Shown: positions 1-7,805 of the stretch, piece after piece
Numbering within the stretch: the first letter of the stretch is position 1
Layout of the letters: every line of letters starts with the position of its first letter
Assembly: GCA_030706665.1 (NCBI GenBank)
Contig: JAUZOB010000003.1
Span: 1-29,927, forward strand
Source: Bacteroidota bacterium
GTDB taxonomy: Bacteria > Bacteroidota > Bacteroidia > Bacteroidales > Prolixibacteraceae
Reading direction: 5' to 3'
Length of the DNA stretch: 29,927 bases
Notes under the pieces: generated by a model
What the model was told of the DNA's origin: nothing
Database searches by the model: none
The model's input: the letters and a program-made list of their open reading frames with translations, nothing else
Program-made: the position numbers and the translations under genes

Positions 1-1052
1 ACCAATACCAATGTAAGTGCCATGAAGAATGCTCCAATAAAACCACCTTTGTCAGATTGTTTGTCAGCTTTGTTGACGACCCAACTTGGAAGAACGATTT
101 CGAACATTCCAAAGAAAGAGAATGCGAAAATCATAAATACAAGGAAGAATAAGATATTGGGTAGCCAATGGGTACTAAGGAAGTTTGCAGCGTCAGGTCC
201 GAAAGAAACGGCTACAATTGTTCCGATCACTGTATAAATTGCAATGATTGATATCCCGTAGATTAGGGCGTGTAATATAGCCTGAGCTTTTGTTTTTCCA
301 GTGTGAATAAAAAAGGATACCGTCATCGGGATCATGGGAAAAACGCAGGGGGTTAGGAGTGCTGCCAGTCCACCCAGGAATGCGAGAATGAAAAATTTCC
401 AGAGAACTGATCCACTATTCCCGGATGATGGATTCTCTGATTTTACATTTGCTGCGCTAGTGAATTTCACAGTATCAGGGGTGGAAAGTGATTTTGTAGT
501 TGTGTCTGCAGTTACTTTTTTAGATGCAGAATCACCTGTTGCGGCATTGGCTCCTGAATTTTTGGTTGCTGCCGTCAAGGTTCCGGATTGAAGATCGCTC
601 TTCAATTTGAAATCGAACTCAGCCTCTGCAGGAGGAGTACAGGTTTCATCATTGCAACTCATGTATTCAATGACTCCTTTTATCTGGATTTCCCCCGGTT
701 CGAGGAGTTTTATCTTACGGACAAAAGTTACTTTGTTCTTGAAGAAACGAAGTTTCATCTGAAAGTTCGGATCATAACTTTCAGAGGGCTTAACGTTAGC
801 CGCAATTGCTGAAGTAAAGGTGTATTTTGAAGATTTTTCAAATTTGAATGATGTCTTAACCGGACCGCCGTCGGGAAGATCAGTAGAATAAAGATGCCAG
901 CCATTGTCAATAGAGGCAGTGAACGTTAGTTCATATTCCTGAGGTCCTGTCTTTTTCTGATTAAATTTCCATTTTACGGGATCCAATACCTGAGCACTTG
1001 CGAAGTGCGAAAGAATCATCAAAAGAAGAATCAATGTAAAACCCTTTTTCAT
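1..1052 (-). CDS. dsbD: DsbD-family thiol:disulfide interchange protein (C-terminus cut by window edge)
   Basis: The first 350 codons are visible; the frame is still open at the window edge. Residues 1-20 form a signal peptide ending in FASA. Residues about 22-150 look like the periplasmic DsbD alpha domain, with the motif YMSCNDETCTPP carrying C133 and C138. A Ser/Thr/Ala/Lys-rich linker follows (about 155-215), then membrane segments starting near residue 218; the first contains LLTPCVFPMIP with C236, the conserved intramembrane cysteine of the DsbD/CcdA family. Known family role: carrying electrons from cytoplasmic thioredoxin across the inner membrane to periplasmic thiol substrates. The remaining membrane segments and any C-terminal thioredoxin domain lie outside the window. 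The start is ATG at 1052, chosen because it gives a complete signal peptide. The family is clear; whether it serves disulfide isomerisation or cytochrome maturation is not. Confidence 0.9.
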   Translation of the reverse strand, partial: MKKGFTLILLLMILSHFASAQVLDPVKWKFNQKKTGPQEYELTFTASIDNGWHLYSTDLPDGGPVKTSFKFEKSSKYTFTSAIAANVKPSESYDPNFQMKLRFFKNKVTFVRKIKLLEPGEIQIKGVIEYMSCNDETCTPPAEAEFDFKLKSDLQSGTLTAATKNSGANAATGDSASKKVTADTTTKSLSTPDTVKFTSAANVKSENPSSGNSGSVLWKFFILAFLGGLAALLTPCVFPMIPMTVSFFIHTGKTKAQAILHALIYGISIIAIYTVIGTIVAVSFGPDAANFLSTHWLPNILFFLVFMIFAFSFFGMFEIVLPSWVVNKADKQSDKGGFIGAFFMALTLVL

Positions 1053-1291
1053 CTGCTGATCGTTTAGATTTTATTTTGTTTAAAATTATTTTAGACGAAG
1101 CCTGATTGCTTCTTTTATTTTTTGTTCAACATCAAGAAGCACGGTGTTGCAAAGACATTGGCCATCTTTATAACCAACGGTGTGCAATACTTGCGATCAT
1201 TTCTTGATTTATGATTCAAAATTATAGAAAAGTAGTCTTTTTTTTTAATATATCAGGTTGATAAAAGGACTAAACCGGGTGGAATTATTGA

Positions 1292-2398
1292 TTAGCGGAT
1301 TTGTGATGATTCTCTAAGTAATATTGATTTATAGGTTTTTATGGCATCCTGACGATTGTTGACTTTCAAGCGGCGATAAATATTGTTGACATGGGTTTTT
1401 ACCGTACTCAGTTCGATGAAAAGTTCCTGTGCAATTTCTTTATTTGATTTGTTTTGAATGATCAGATCAAGAATCTGGCGCTCTTTGGTTGTAAAAGGCT
1501 CAATACTCTCTTCTTCGTTTTTCAAAGAATCTAAGATAAGAGCTGATTCTTGTTTTAGTGAAGACGTTTTTCTTTTGAGCAGAATTATCCAGAAGATGAG
1601 AAGAAGAATTAATGCAGTTTCAATGGAAATAATGACATTTTTCCAAAGGTTTTTCGAATCGGGTTGAGCACATACTACATTTCTGAATCCTACAAATTGC
1701 TTAATTAGTTCATCATATTTACCGGTATAAGGAGAAGCGGGGTATTGAGCATGAAGTTTAGCCTGGAAATTTTCGTAGAATCTACTGTCATAGAGAAAAT
1801 CCGCTTCTTTGTTTTCAAGGTGATAAATTGCAAAGAGTCCAATCAGGGTATTTCTACAGGTATCGGCAAAATGTTTGATGTAACGGTCAAGACTTGATCG
1901 CACGAGGTTATTTTTTACCGGGGACTGTTCTTTATATAGTTGCTCTTTATGATTCGGAAACTCTTCCTGAAAGCGGTTTAGAATGATATTATCCGGTGAA
2001 CCTGTAATTTTAACGTGCCGGAGAATTGCCTGGTCATCAAGACTTTCAATATTGATCTTTGAATTGTTGTTGAGGAGGATGTGAATATAGTTTTTTTGAC
2101 TTTCCGGATAAAATTCGACTGCTGATTCTCTGTTCCGATTGACATATAGTCGGTAAAAACGGAGATCATCGGGGAGATCGTCGCCATTAAGTGTAAAAGT
2201 TCCATCCGGATTAATGTTGGCAGAATTGATAATAAAGTCGGGAGACGCAACGAAGAAGTCATCCGGAGAGTTTAATGTTGCAAGATAAACAACCGGTTGC
2301 CAGCTATTTTTGACATTTATTTTGCCACTGATTTTATAAGCAGCGACAGCATTTAAGGAGAAAAGCGATAGAATGCAAAAGATTAAAATATTTTTCAT
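1292..2398 (-). CDS. Membrane-anchored LuxR-family transcriptional regulator with periplasmic sensor region
   Basis: 368 residues. Residues 1-20 form a signal peptide (ends NAVAA). The exported part (about 21-254) begins with a beta-rich stretch (KISGKI, then INPDGTFTLNG near residue 62) that resembles the DUF4369-type domain found at the N-terminus of Bacteroidetes thioredoxin-like lipoproteins; this is recognition by eye. A membrane segment lies at about 255-275 (ETALILLLIFWIILL), followed by basic residues and a short linker. Residues about 301-359 are a LuxR/GerE helix-turn-helix (FTTKERQILDLI, NKEIAQELFIELSTVKTHV, IYRRLKV). The inferred topology is periplasmic sensor, one membrane span, cytoplasmic DNA-binding domain, i.e. 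a one-component transmembrane regulator. Targets are unknown; the gene lies in the same orientation upstream of dsbD, 239 bp away. A weak AAAGG precedes the ATG. Confidence 0.85.
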   Translation of the reverse strand: MKNILIFCILSLFSLNAVAAYKISGKINVKNSWQPVVYLATLNSPDDFFVASPDFIINSANINPDGTFTLNGDDLPDDLRFYRLYVNRNRESAVEFYPESQKNYIHILLNNNSKINIESLDDQAILRHVKITGSPDNIILNRFQEEFPNHKEQLYKEQSPVKNNLVRSSLDRYIKHFADTCRNTLIGLFAIYHLENKEADFLYDSRFYENFQAKLHAQYPASPYTGKYDELIKQFVGFRNVVCAQPDSKNLWKNVIISIETALILLLIFWIILLKRKTSSLKQESALILDSLKNEEESIEPFTTKERQILDLIIQNKSNKEIAQELFIELSTVKTHVNNIYRRLKVNNRQDAIKTYKSILLRESSQIR

Positions 2399-2441
2399 TT
2401 TCTGCCTTTAGAAATCAAACTGCCAGAGGGTTTTTAAAATT

Positions 2442-2465
2442 AGATCCCGGATTGTTCCGGGATCT
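2442..2465 (-). terminator. Intrinsic terminator after rng
   Basis: A perfect 10-bp inverted repeat (AGATCCCGGA / TCCGGGATCT) with a 4-nt loop lies 13 bp past the ribonuclease G stop codon. Read on the minus strand it is followed by AATTTT, so it fits a rho-independent terminator separating rng from the luxR-type gene. Confidence 0.75.
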
Positions 2466-2478
2466 AAGATACTAAATG

Positions 2479-4029
2479 TTATAAAATCATTTCATCCAGG
2501 TTCTCATCCAGGAAATGGCAGTCAAGATAGCTTAACGAACTCACTCCTTCAACCTGAATACGCTTCAGGTACTTGAACCTCCATTTTTGAGCAAGACTGA
2601 GCCATCCCTTAGTCAGATAAGCTGCAACAAAAGGATGGACCTGAATTGTTAATTTTTTCTTGTTCAGATCTTTGAACAGATATTCCATTTTGCTTTCAAT
2701 CTCATCTACAAGCAAAACAGTTGGCGTTACTTTTCCGGTTCCATTGCATACCGGGCAAACTTCAGCCGTGTCGACATGCTGTTCAGGCCTTACACGTTGA
2801 CGGGTAATCTGCATCAGACAGAATTTACTCAAAGGCAAAATATTGTGCTTTGATCTGTCGGCAGCCATCATAGCCTTCATGTGATCATAAATTTTTTGGC
2901 GATTATCGGCATTGTGCATATCGATAAAATCAATGACAATAATACCGCCCATGTCTCTCAATCGTAATTGCCTGGCAATTTCCTCAACGGCAGCCATATT
3001 AACTTCCATGGCATTGGTTTCTTGGTCAATCCCGGCTTTAGAGCGATTCCCACTATTAACGTCGATTACGTGGAATGCTTCAGTATGTTCCACGATCAGA
3101 TAGGCGCCATTTTTAATTGAAACAGTTTTCCCAAATAATGATTTAATCTGTTTATCGATCCCAAAATGTTCGAAGATGGGAAGTTTCCCGGTGTATTGCT
3201 TTACAATTTTCTTCTTTTCGGGAACAATTGTTTCCAGATAATCACAGATGTCATTACAACTAGTCGGGTCGTTCACATAGATGCTTGAAAAGTTAGGGCT
3301 ATAAATATCCCGCAACATGGCAATTGTCCGATCAAGCTCTCCAATAAGCAGGACCGGAGGTTTGGCTTTTTTTAGAATATTAAAGAGGCTTTCCCATTTT
3401 GCAACCAATTTTTTTAATTCCTGGTCAAGTTCTGCAACTTTCTTGCCTTCGGCTGCAGTTCTGATTATTACACCGAATTTTTTAGGTTTGATGCTTTGGA
3501 TAAGCTTCTTTAATCGATTCCGCTCTTCTCCTGATTTTATTTTTTGAGAAATCGTGACTTTCTCACTGAAGGGGAGAAGAACCATGTAGCGTCCGGCAAT
3601 TGAAATTTCGGAGGTCAAACGGGGACCTTTTGAAGAGATTGGTTCTTTTGAAACCTGAACCAATATCGATTGCCCAACTTTCATCACATCAGAAATTTTA
3701 CCTTCCTTATCAATATCGGAATCAGAGGTAATTTTAGAGATTGACGTGATACGACTCTTTTTTGAACTTGCGTGTTGTAAAAACTTGTTTAGTGTGGAAA
3801 ACTGTGGCCCCAGGTCCAGATAATGCAAAAAGGCATCTTTTTCGTAACCTACATCGATGAAAGCGGCGTTCAGGCTAGGCATGATTTTCTTTACCTTTGC
3901 GAGGTAAATGTCACCTACCGCAAACTTAGCACCACTCTTCTCGCGGGTGAGCTCGACAAGTCGTTTATCTTCCAATAAAGCAATAACACTTTCTGAGGGA
4001 GAGACATCAACAATTAGTTCGCTGCTCAC
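2479..4029 (-). CDS. rng: Ribonuclease E/G family endoribonuclease (RNase G)
   Basis: 516 residues, close to the usual length of RNase G and lacking the long C-terminal scaffold of E. coli RNase E. An S1 RNA-binding domain spans about 36-150, interrupted by a charged Lys/Ser/Asp-rich insertion near 85-115. The catalytic region has VIDVNSG (D323) and VIDFIDM (D367), matching the two metal-binding aspartates of the family. The zinc-link motif CPVCNGTG (C425, C428) mediates dimer formation in characterised members. Role by family: single-strand endonuclease in rRNA maturation and mRNA decay. The gene follows the HU and small basic protein genes on the same strand, but hairpins between them suggest separate transcription. 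Confidence 0.95.
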   Translation of the reverse strand: MSSELIVDVSPSESVIALLEDKRLVELTREKSGAKFAVGDIYLAKVKKIMPSLNAAFIDVGYEKDAFLHYLDLGPQFSTLNKFLQHASSKKSRITSISKITSDSDIDKEGKISDVMKVGQSILVQVSKEPISSKGPRLTSEISIAGRYMVLLPFSEKVTISQKIKSGEERNRLKKLIQSIKPKKFGVIIRTAAEGKKVAELDQELKKLVAKWESLFNILKKAKPPVLLIGELDRTIAMLRDIYSPNFSSIYVNDPTSCNDICDYLETIVPEKKKIVKQYTGKLPIFEHFGIDKQIKSLFGKTVSIKNGAYLIVEHTEAFHVIDVNSGNRSKAGIDQETNAMEVNMAAVEEIARQLRLRDMGGIIVIDFIDMHNADNRQKIYDHMKAMMAADRSKHNILPLSKFCLMQITRQRVRPEQHVDTAEVCPVCNGTGKVTPTVLLVDEIESKMEYLFKDLNKKKLTIQVHPFVAAYLTKGWLSLAQKWRFKYLKRIQVEGVSSLSYLDCHFLDENLDEMIL

Positions 4030-4078
4030 AGTCTTAAACTTACAAATTTGTATTAAATAATGTACCTATAAAACAGAA

Positions 4079-4110
4079 TAAACCTAAAGCACTGTTGCAC
4101 TTTAGGTTTA
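4079..4110 (-). terminator. Distal hairpin between the HU/small-protein unit and rng
   Basis: A perfect 11-bp inverted repeat (TAAACCTAAAG / CTTTAGGTTTA) with a 10-nt loop. On the minus strand a T-rich stretch follows. It appears to be a second terminator behind the one at the end of the small basic protein gene, 49 bp upstream of the rng start codon. Confidence 0.55.
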
Positions 4111-4130
4111 AACTTTACAATTTTTTCCTA

Positions 4131-4156
4131 AAAAAACAGGCTAAAATAACAGCCTA
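4131..4156 (-). terminator. Terminator overlapping the stop codon of the 30-residue basic protein gene
   Basis: On the minus strand the TAG stop runs straight into a hairpin (AGGCT, 8-nt loop, AGCCT) followed by seven T residues. A longer 11-bp inverted repeat (AAAAAACAGGC at 4131-4141, GCCTGTTTTTT at 4171-4181) could pair with the end of the coding sequence as an alternative fold. Confidence 0.6.
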
Positions 4157-4246
4157 TTTCCTTTTTTTATGCCTGTTTTTTCTTAGTCTTTTTTTACGCT
4201 TGTGGGTAGCCATCTTGTGACGTTTTCTTTTCTTTCCGCTTGGCAT
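4154..4246 (-). CDS. 30-residue highly basic AURKAIP1/COX24-domain-type small protein
   Basis: A 30-codon gene beginning MPSGKKRKRHKMATHKRKKR, with more than half of its residues Lys, Arg or His. This sequence is familiar from Bacteroidetes genomes, where it is annotated as an AURKAIP1/COX24 domain protein; that domain is shared with mitochondrial small-subunit protein mS38, and short basic proteins of this type bind the decoding-region rRNA. A ribosomal role here is inferred from family resemblance. The ATG lies 6 nt after the HU stop codon, so the two genes are probably co-transcribed, and a terminator overlaps its own stop codon. Confidence 0.8.
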   Translation of the reverse strand: MPSGKKRKRHKMATHKRKKRLRKNRHKKRK

Positions 4247-4252
4247 GATTTT

Positions 4253-4537
4253 TTATTTTACGTTATTTTTAACTTTATTGACAAATGTCTTAGCCGGCTT
4301 GAATGACGGGATAAAGTGCTGAGGAATAATAATAGTAGTATTTTTTGAAATGTTACGTGCAGTTTTTTCAGCTCTCTTTTTAACGATGAAGCTACCAAAA
4401 CCTCTGAGGTAAACATTCTTTCCTTCTACCAACGAGCCTTTAACAGTTTCCATGAACGCTTCTACGGCTCTCTGTACTGTTACTTTTTCGATTCCTGTGT
4501 TTTTGGAAACCTCGTTTACGATATCTGCTTTAGTCAT
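4253..4537 (-). CDS. HU/IHF-family DNA-binding protein
   Basis: 94 residues, the standard length. MTKADIVNEVSKNTG starts the N-terminal helical dimerisation part; VYLRGFGSFIVKKRAEKTARN is the typical beta-strand entering the DNA-binding arm; FKPAKTFVNKV closes the fold. The usual RNPxTG tip is replaced by ARNISKNTTIIIP, as commonly seen in Bacteroidetes HU proteins. Role by family: nucleoid architecture and DNA bending. It is divergent from mutY across 147 bp, with a -7-like TATTTTTG about 50 bp upstream of its start. Whether it behaves as HU or IHF cannot be told from sequence. Confidence 0.93.
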   Translation of the reverse strand: MTKADIVNEVSKNTGIEKVTVQRAVEAFMETVKGSLVEGKNVYLRGFGSFIVKKRAEKTARNISKNTTIIIPQHFIPSFKPAKTFVNKVKNNVK

Positions 4538-4589
4538 TTTTAAATATTTTAATTTTCAACAAATTATAATTGCGTTTTCGATCGGTCTG

Positions 4590-4597
4590 CAAAAATA
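4590..4597 (-). promoter_or_regulatory. Candidate Bacteroidetes -7 element for the HU gene
   Basis: TATTTTTG on the minus strand matches the TAnnTTTG consensus, about 53 bp before the HU start codon. No good -33 TTTG is seen at the expected distance, so support is moderate. Confidence 0.35.
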
Positions 4598-4632
4598 ATA
4601 GTTTTCTTAAAATAAAAGCAAGTGAATATGAT

Positions 4633-4640
4633 TATTTTTG
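4633..4640 (+). promoter_or_regulatory. Candidate Bacteroidetes -7 element for mutY
   Basis: TATTTTTG on the plus strand matches TAnnTTTG, 44 bp before the mutY ATG. The -33 position is not convincing. Confidence 0.3.
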
Positions 4641-4684
4641 AATTATCATGTGAAGATTTTTAATGTGTTAGGCTTTTCTTAGAT

Positions 4685-5734
4685 ATGGATTTTACAACTT
4701 CCTTAATTAAATGGTACGAAAATGATCATCGTCTGCTCCCATGGCGGGAGACTTCTGATCCATATTTTATATGGTTATCGGAAGTTATTCTGCAACAGAC
4801 ACGTATAGATCAGGGAACCAATTATTATATTCGCTTCATAGAGCACTTTCCAACCTTGAAGGATTTGGCTTCAGCGTCCGAAGACGAGGTCTTAAAATTA
4901 TGGCAGGGACTGGGATATTATTCACGTGCAAGAAATCTACATTTTGCGGCAAAGTTTATATTGAATTCATATAACGGACAATTTCCCGATACTTATGATG
5001 CTATTTTATCTTTAAAAGGTGTAGGGGAATATACTGCGTCTGCAATTGCTTCAATCGCTTTTAATTTGCCCTATGCTGCCATTGACGGGAATGTTTATAG
5101 AGTATTGTCCCGTTTTACAGGGTTAGATGCCCCCATTGATACCGGAGAAGGGAAAAAGATGTTTCGTGAGCTTGCAAATCATTTTCTGGATCAAAAAAAT
5201 CCGGGGATTTATAATCAGGCGGTCATGGAGCTTGGTGCCGTAGTTTGTACTCCACAAAGTCCGGATTGTAAAAATTGTCCGCTTAATGATTCCTGTGTTG
5301 CCTTAAGAGATAAAACAATTTCGATGTTACCGGTGAAGATTGGAAGGACTGTGCAGCGCAATCGGTATTTTAATTATCTGGATATTACATCCGGTTCCCA
5401 TACTTTTATACATCAAAGAAAGGGGGGCGATATTTGGCATGGACTCTTTGAATTTCCCTTGATTGAGACCGTCGCAGAGATCGGGGTTGATGAATTGATC
5501 TTAAATAAAGAATGGAGTGATTTATTTGATGGAATAAAACCGGTAATCACAGGGTGGGAGAGAGTTCCTGTGCATTTACTCAGTCATTTGAAAATATATA
5601 CCCGTTTCATTCGGATTGATTTACCCGAAGAGTTTGATCTCTCTGAGAAATATAGGAAAGTTTTAAAGAAAGATATTTTTAAATTTGCCGTTCCTCGTTT
5701 GGTCGAGCGTTATCTCATCAATCGTTATGAATGA
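4685..5734 (+). CDS. mutY: A/G-specific adenine glycosylase MutY
   Basis: 349 residues. It removes adenine mispaired with 8-oxoguanine in base-excision repair. Catalytic E33 sits in SEVILQQTR, the helix-hairpin-helix is LKGVGEYTASAIAS (about 110-123), and D134 is in AIDGNVYRVLSR. A [4Fe-4S] cluster motif C188-X6-C195-X2-C198-X5-C204 follows. Residues about 225-345 form the NUDIX-like C-terminal domain that reads 8-oxoG. All key residues are present. The first gene of the plus-strand run mutY-ssb-gldE-gldD-PPTase, divergent from HU. Confidence 0.96.
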   Translation: MDFTTSLIKWYENDHRLLPWRETSDPYFIWLSEVILQQTRIDQGTNYYIRFIEHFPTLKDLASASEDEVLKLWQGLGYYSRARNLHFAAKFILNSYNGQFPDTYDAILSLKGVGEYTASAIASIAFNLPYAAIDGNVYRVLSRFTGLDAPIDTGEGKKMFRELANHFLDQKNPGIYNQAVMELGAVVCTPQSPDCKNCPLNDSCVALRDKTISMLPVKIGRTVQRNRYFNYLDITSGSHTFIHQRKGGDIWHGLFEFPLIETVAEIGVDELILNKEWSDLFDGIKPVITGWERVPVHLLSHLKIYTRFIRIDLPEEFDLSEKYRKVLKKDIFKFAVPRLVERYLINRYE

Positions 5735-5838
5735 TATCTTGCTGACATTTATTTACCATAAAAGAACAACTGCGGGGGAATTTTTTGTAAATTGTATTGC
5801 TATTTTTTAATGTTTAATCTAATTTAAAAGGCTGAATT

Positions 5839-6297
5839 ATGTCAGTTAACAAAGTAATCTTGGTGGGTAATGTAGGGAAGGATCCTGAAGTAAGACATTT
5901 GGATTCAAATGTTGCTGTTGCAAACTTTTCACTTGCAACCAGTGAAACCTACACTGCTAAAAATGGTGAACGGGTAACAACTACCGAGTGGCACAACATT
6001 GTAGCATGGAGGGGACTTGCAGATTTGGCGGAAAAATATGTACGTAAAGGCCGCCAGCTTTACATTGAAGGTCGCATCCGTACCCGCTCTTACGATGATA
6101 AAGACGGCAATAAACGTTATGTTACTGAAATTTATGCTGATAATATGATGTTTCTGGGCCGTAAGGAAGATGGTAACGGAGCTTCTGACTCATTTGACAA
6201 TGGTTATAATAATGCTCAATCGGCCCCGGCTTCTTCTAATGTAAATTCGGACAGTACATTCACTCCTGAATCTCAGGATGATGATCTGCCGTTCTAA
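5839..6297 (+). CDS. ssb: Single-stranded DNA-binding protein
   Basis: 152 residues. The OB fold occupies about 1-110 (MSVNKVILVGNVGKDPEVR, then VANFSLATSE, TEWHNIVAWRGLADLAEKYVRKGRQLYIEGRIRTRSY split over two strands). A Ser/Asn-rich flexible tail ends in DDDLPF, the acidic tip that recruits replication and repair partners. It coats ssDNA during replication, recombination and repair. It lies between mutY and gldE, an order common in Bacteroidales. Confidence 0.96.
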   Translation: MSVNKVILVGNVGKDPEVRHLDSNVAVANFSLATSETYTAKNGERVTTTEWHNIVAWRGLADLAEKYVRKGRQLYIEGRIRTRSYDDKDGNKRYVTEIYADNMMFLGRKEDGNGASDSFDNGYNNAQSAPASSNVNSDSTFTPESQDDDLPF

Positions 6298-6316
6298 TCC
6301 AACTTAATTTAAAAAA

Positions 6317-7666
6317 GTGATTTTGGAAATTGTGAATTTACCTCCTGCGAGCATGTCTAACCTGTATATTACATTCAACCCGGTCTCTTTCGGGTCAATA
6401 GCAGGAATCGTTGTGATCGGAGTTCTATTGTTTATAACGGCTTTGTTCTCAGGAGCCGAAATTGCTTTTTTCTCTTTACGACCTGTCGATATTGAAAAGC
6501 TAAAGCATAAAGGAACTAAAAGAAGTAAAATCATTCTGCGGTTTCTTGAAAATCCACAAAACCTATTGGCAACTATTTTGGTTGCTAATAACTTTATTAA
6601 TGTCGGGATCGTTATCCTTTCAGCCTGGACAACTAATTCATTAATCAATTTTACAAATTCACCGATTCTTGGATTTGTGATCCAGGTTGTTTGCATCTCT
6701 TTCATTCTACTCCTCTTCGGAGAGATTCTTCCGAAAGTGTATGCATCTCAAAAGCCTTTGCGAATGGCCGGCATGATGGCCGCTCCTCTTTTATTCCTAT
6801 CAAAGATACAGGCTCCGATCAATCAGATCTTGATTCATTCTACTTCTTTTGTAAGACGACGCTACCAGAAGCATGGGATGAATATCTCGATCGATGAAAT
6901 TTCTGATGCCCTTGAGCTTACAACAGGCGAAGATATTAGACAGGATAAAGAGATTTTAGAGGGAATCGTGAAATTTGGCAATATCAGCGTTAGTGAAATA
7001 ATGCGTCCACGCATGGATGTTGTTGCTCTCGATATTTCAGATTCTTTTGGGAAGGTTCTCTCAGTTGTTAATGAATCAGGATACTCCAGAATCCCTGTAT
7101 TTGATGATAACTTTGATAATATAAAGGGGGTTTTGCATGTGAAGGATCTTCTTCCTCATATCCCCAAAGGTGCAAACTTCCGATGGCAATCATTGATTCG
7201 GCAGGCTTTCTATGTCCCGGAAACAAAGAAAATTGATGATCTTTTGAGAGAGTTTCAAAAGAACAAAGTACATATTGCAGTTGTGGTGGATGAGTACGGC
7301 GGAACATCGGGAATCGTAACCCTTGAAGATATTCTTGAGGAGATTGTCGGTGACATTAGTGACGAATTCGATGTGGAAGAAAACATGTTTACCCGTTTAA
7401 CCGATACGAAATATCTTTTTGATGCCAAGATCTTATTGAATGACTTTTATAAGATCGTAGAATGTGATGATGATATCTTTGATCGGGTGAGAGGAGATGC
7501 TGATACTCTTGCCGGACTAATCCTTGAAATTAAAGGAGAGATGCCTGCAAAGCATGAAGTATTTAAGTTGAGGCAATTTAAATTTTCAATTGAAGCAGTT
7601 GATAATCGTCGCATTAAACAGGTAATGGTTGAAATCCTGCCGCAAGAGGATAACGAGACTCATTAA
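6317..7666 (+). CDS. gldE: GldE-type CNNM/CorC-domain membrane protein
   Basis: About 449 residues from a GTG start; an alternative ATG at 6353 would drop 12 residues, and the true start is uncertain. Order: DUF21/CNNM membrane domain (about 25-190; hydrophobic stretches beginning GSIAGIVVIGVLLFITALFSG), a pair of CBS domains (about 205-335; VSEIMRPRMDVVALD, then VVVDEYGGTSGIVTLEDILEEIVGDI), and a C-terminal CorC/HlyC domain (about 350-440). Relatives are hemolysin-C-like or Mg2+/Co2+ efflux proteins; in gliding Flavobacteria GldE supports the motility lipoprotein GldD. It is directly followed by gldD here, which justifies the name. Non-gliding Bacteroidales also keep this pair, so a motility role should not be assumed. 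Confidence 0.9.
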   Translation: MILEIVNLPPASMSNLYITFNPVSFGSIAGIVVIGVLLFITALFSGAEIAFFSLRPVDIEKLKHKGTKRSKIILRFLENPQNLLATILVANNFINVGIVILSAWTTNSLINFTNSPILGFVIQVVCISFILLLFGEILPKVYASQKPLRMAGMMAAPLLFLSKIQAPINQILIHSTSFVRRRYQKHGMNISIDEISDALELTTGEDIRQDKEILEGIVKFGNISVSEIMRPRMDVVALDISDSFGKVLSVVNESGYSRIPVFDDNFDNIKGVLHVKDLLPHIPKGANFRWQSLIRQAFYVPETKKIDDLLREFQKNKVHIAVVVDEYGGTSGIVTLEDILEEIVGDISDEFDVEENMFTRLTDTKYLFDAKILLNDFYKIVECDDDIFDRVRGDADTLAGLILEIKGEMPAKHEVFKLRQFKFSIEAVDNRRIKQVMVEILPQEDNETH

Positions 7667-7742
7667 AGAATATTATTTTTGCATTTTGATGCAGGAAAGA
7701 CTGGATATGTGAGGTGGACTAAAGAATTTGTCCGACAATCAA

Positions 7743-7774
7743 ATTTTATTATAAATCAGCATTTTATTATAAAT
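7743..7774. repeat. Tandem 14-bp AT-rich direct repeat upstream of gldD
   Basis: The 14-mer ATTTTATTATAAAT occurs exactly twice, at 7743-7756 and 7761-7774, separated by CAGC (18-bp period). It ends about 30 bp before the gldD start codon, in the 5' leader or promoter region. Function unknown. Confidence 0.7.
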
Positions 7775-7805
7775 GTTAATTCATACTGAGGGGGATGATA
7801 AATTG

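Noticed and set aside
334..812. Two plus-strand open frames of 74-85 codons near the left edge.
   Set aside because: The minus strand encodes a continuous DsbD-family protein with signal peptide and cysteine motifs across this region, so these are shadows.
6304..6705. A 133-codon open frame on the minus strand.
   Set aside because: Antisense to the membrane domain of gldE; no motif, and the gldE frame is certain.
7674..7692. TATTTTTG followed by the small hairpin TGCAT-TTTG-ATGCA as a gldD promoter.
   Set aside because: No -33 element, and it is over 120 bp from the gldD start; the motif is expected by chance in AT-rich DNA.
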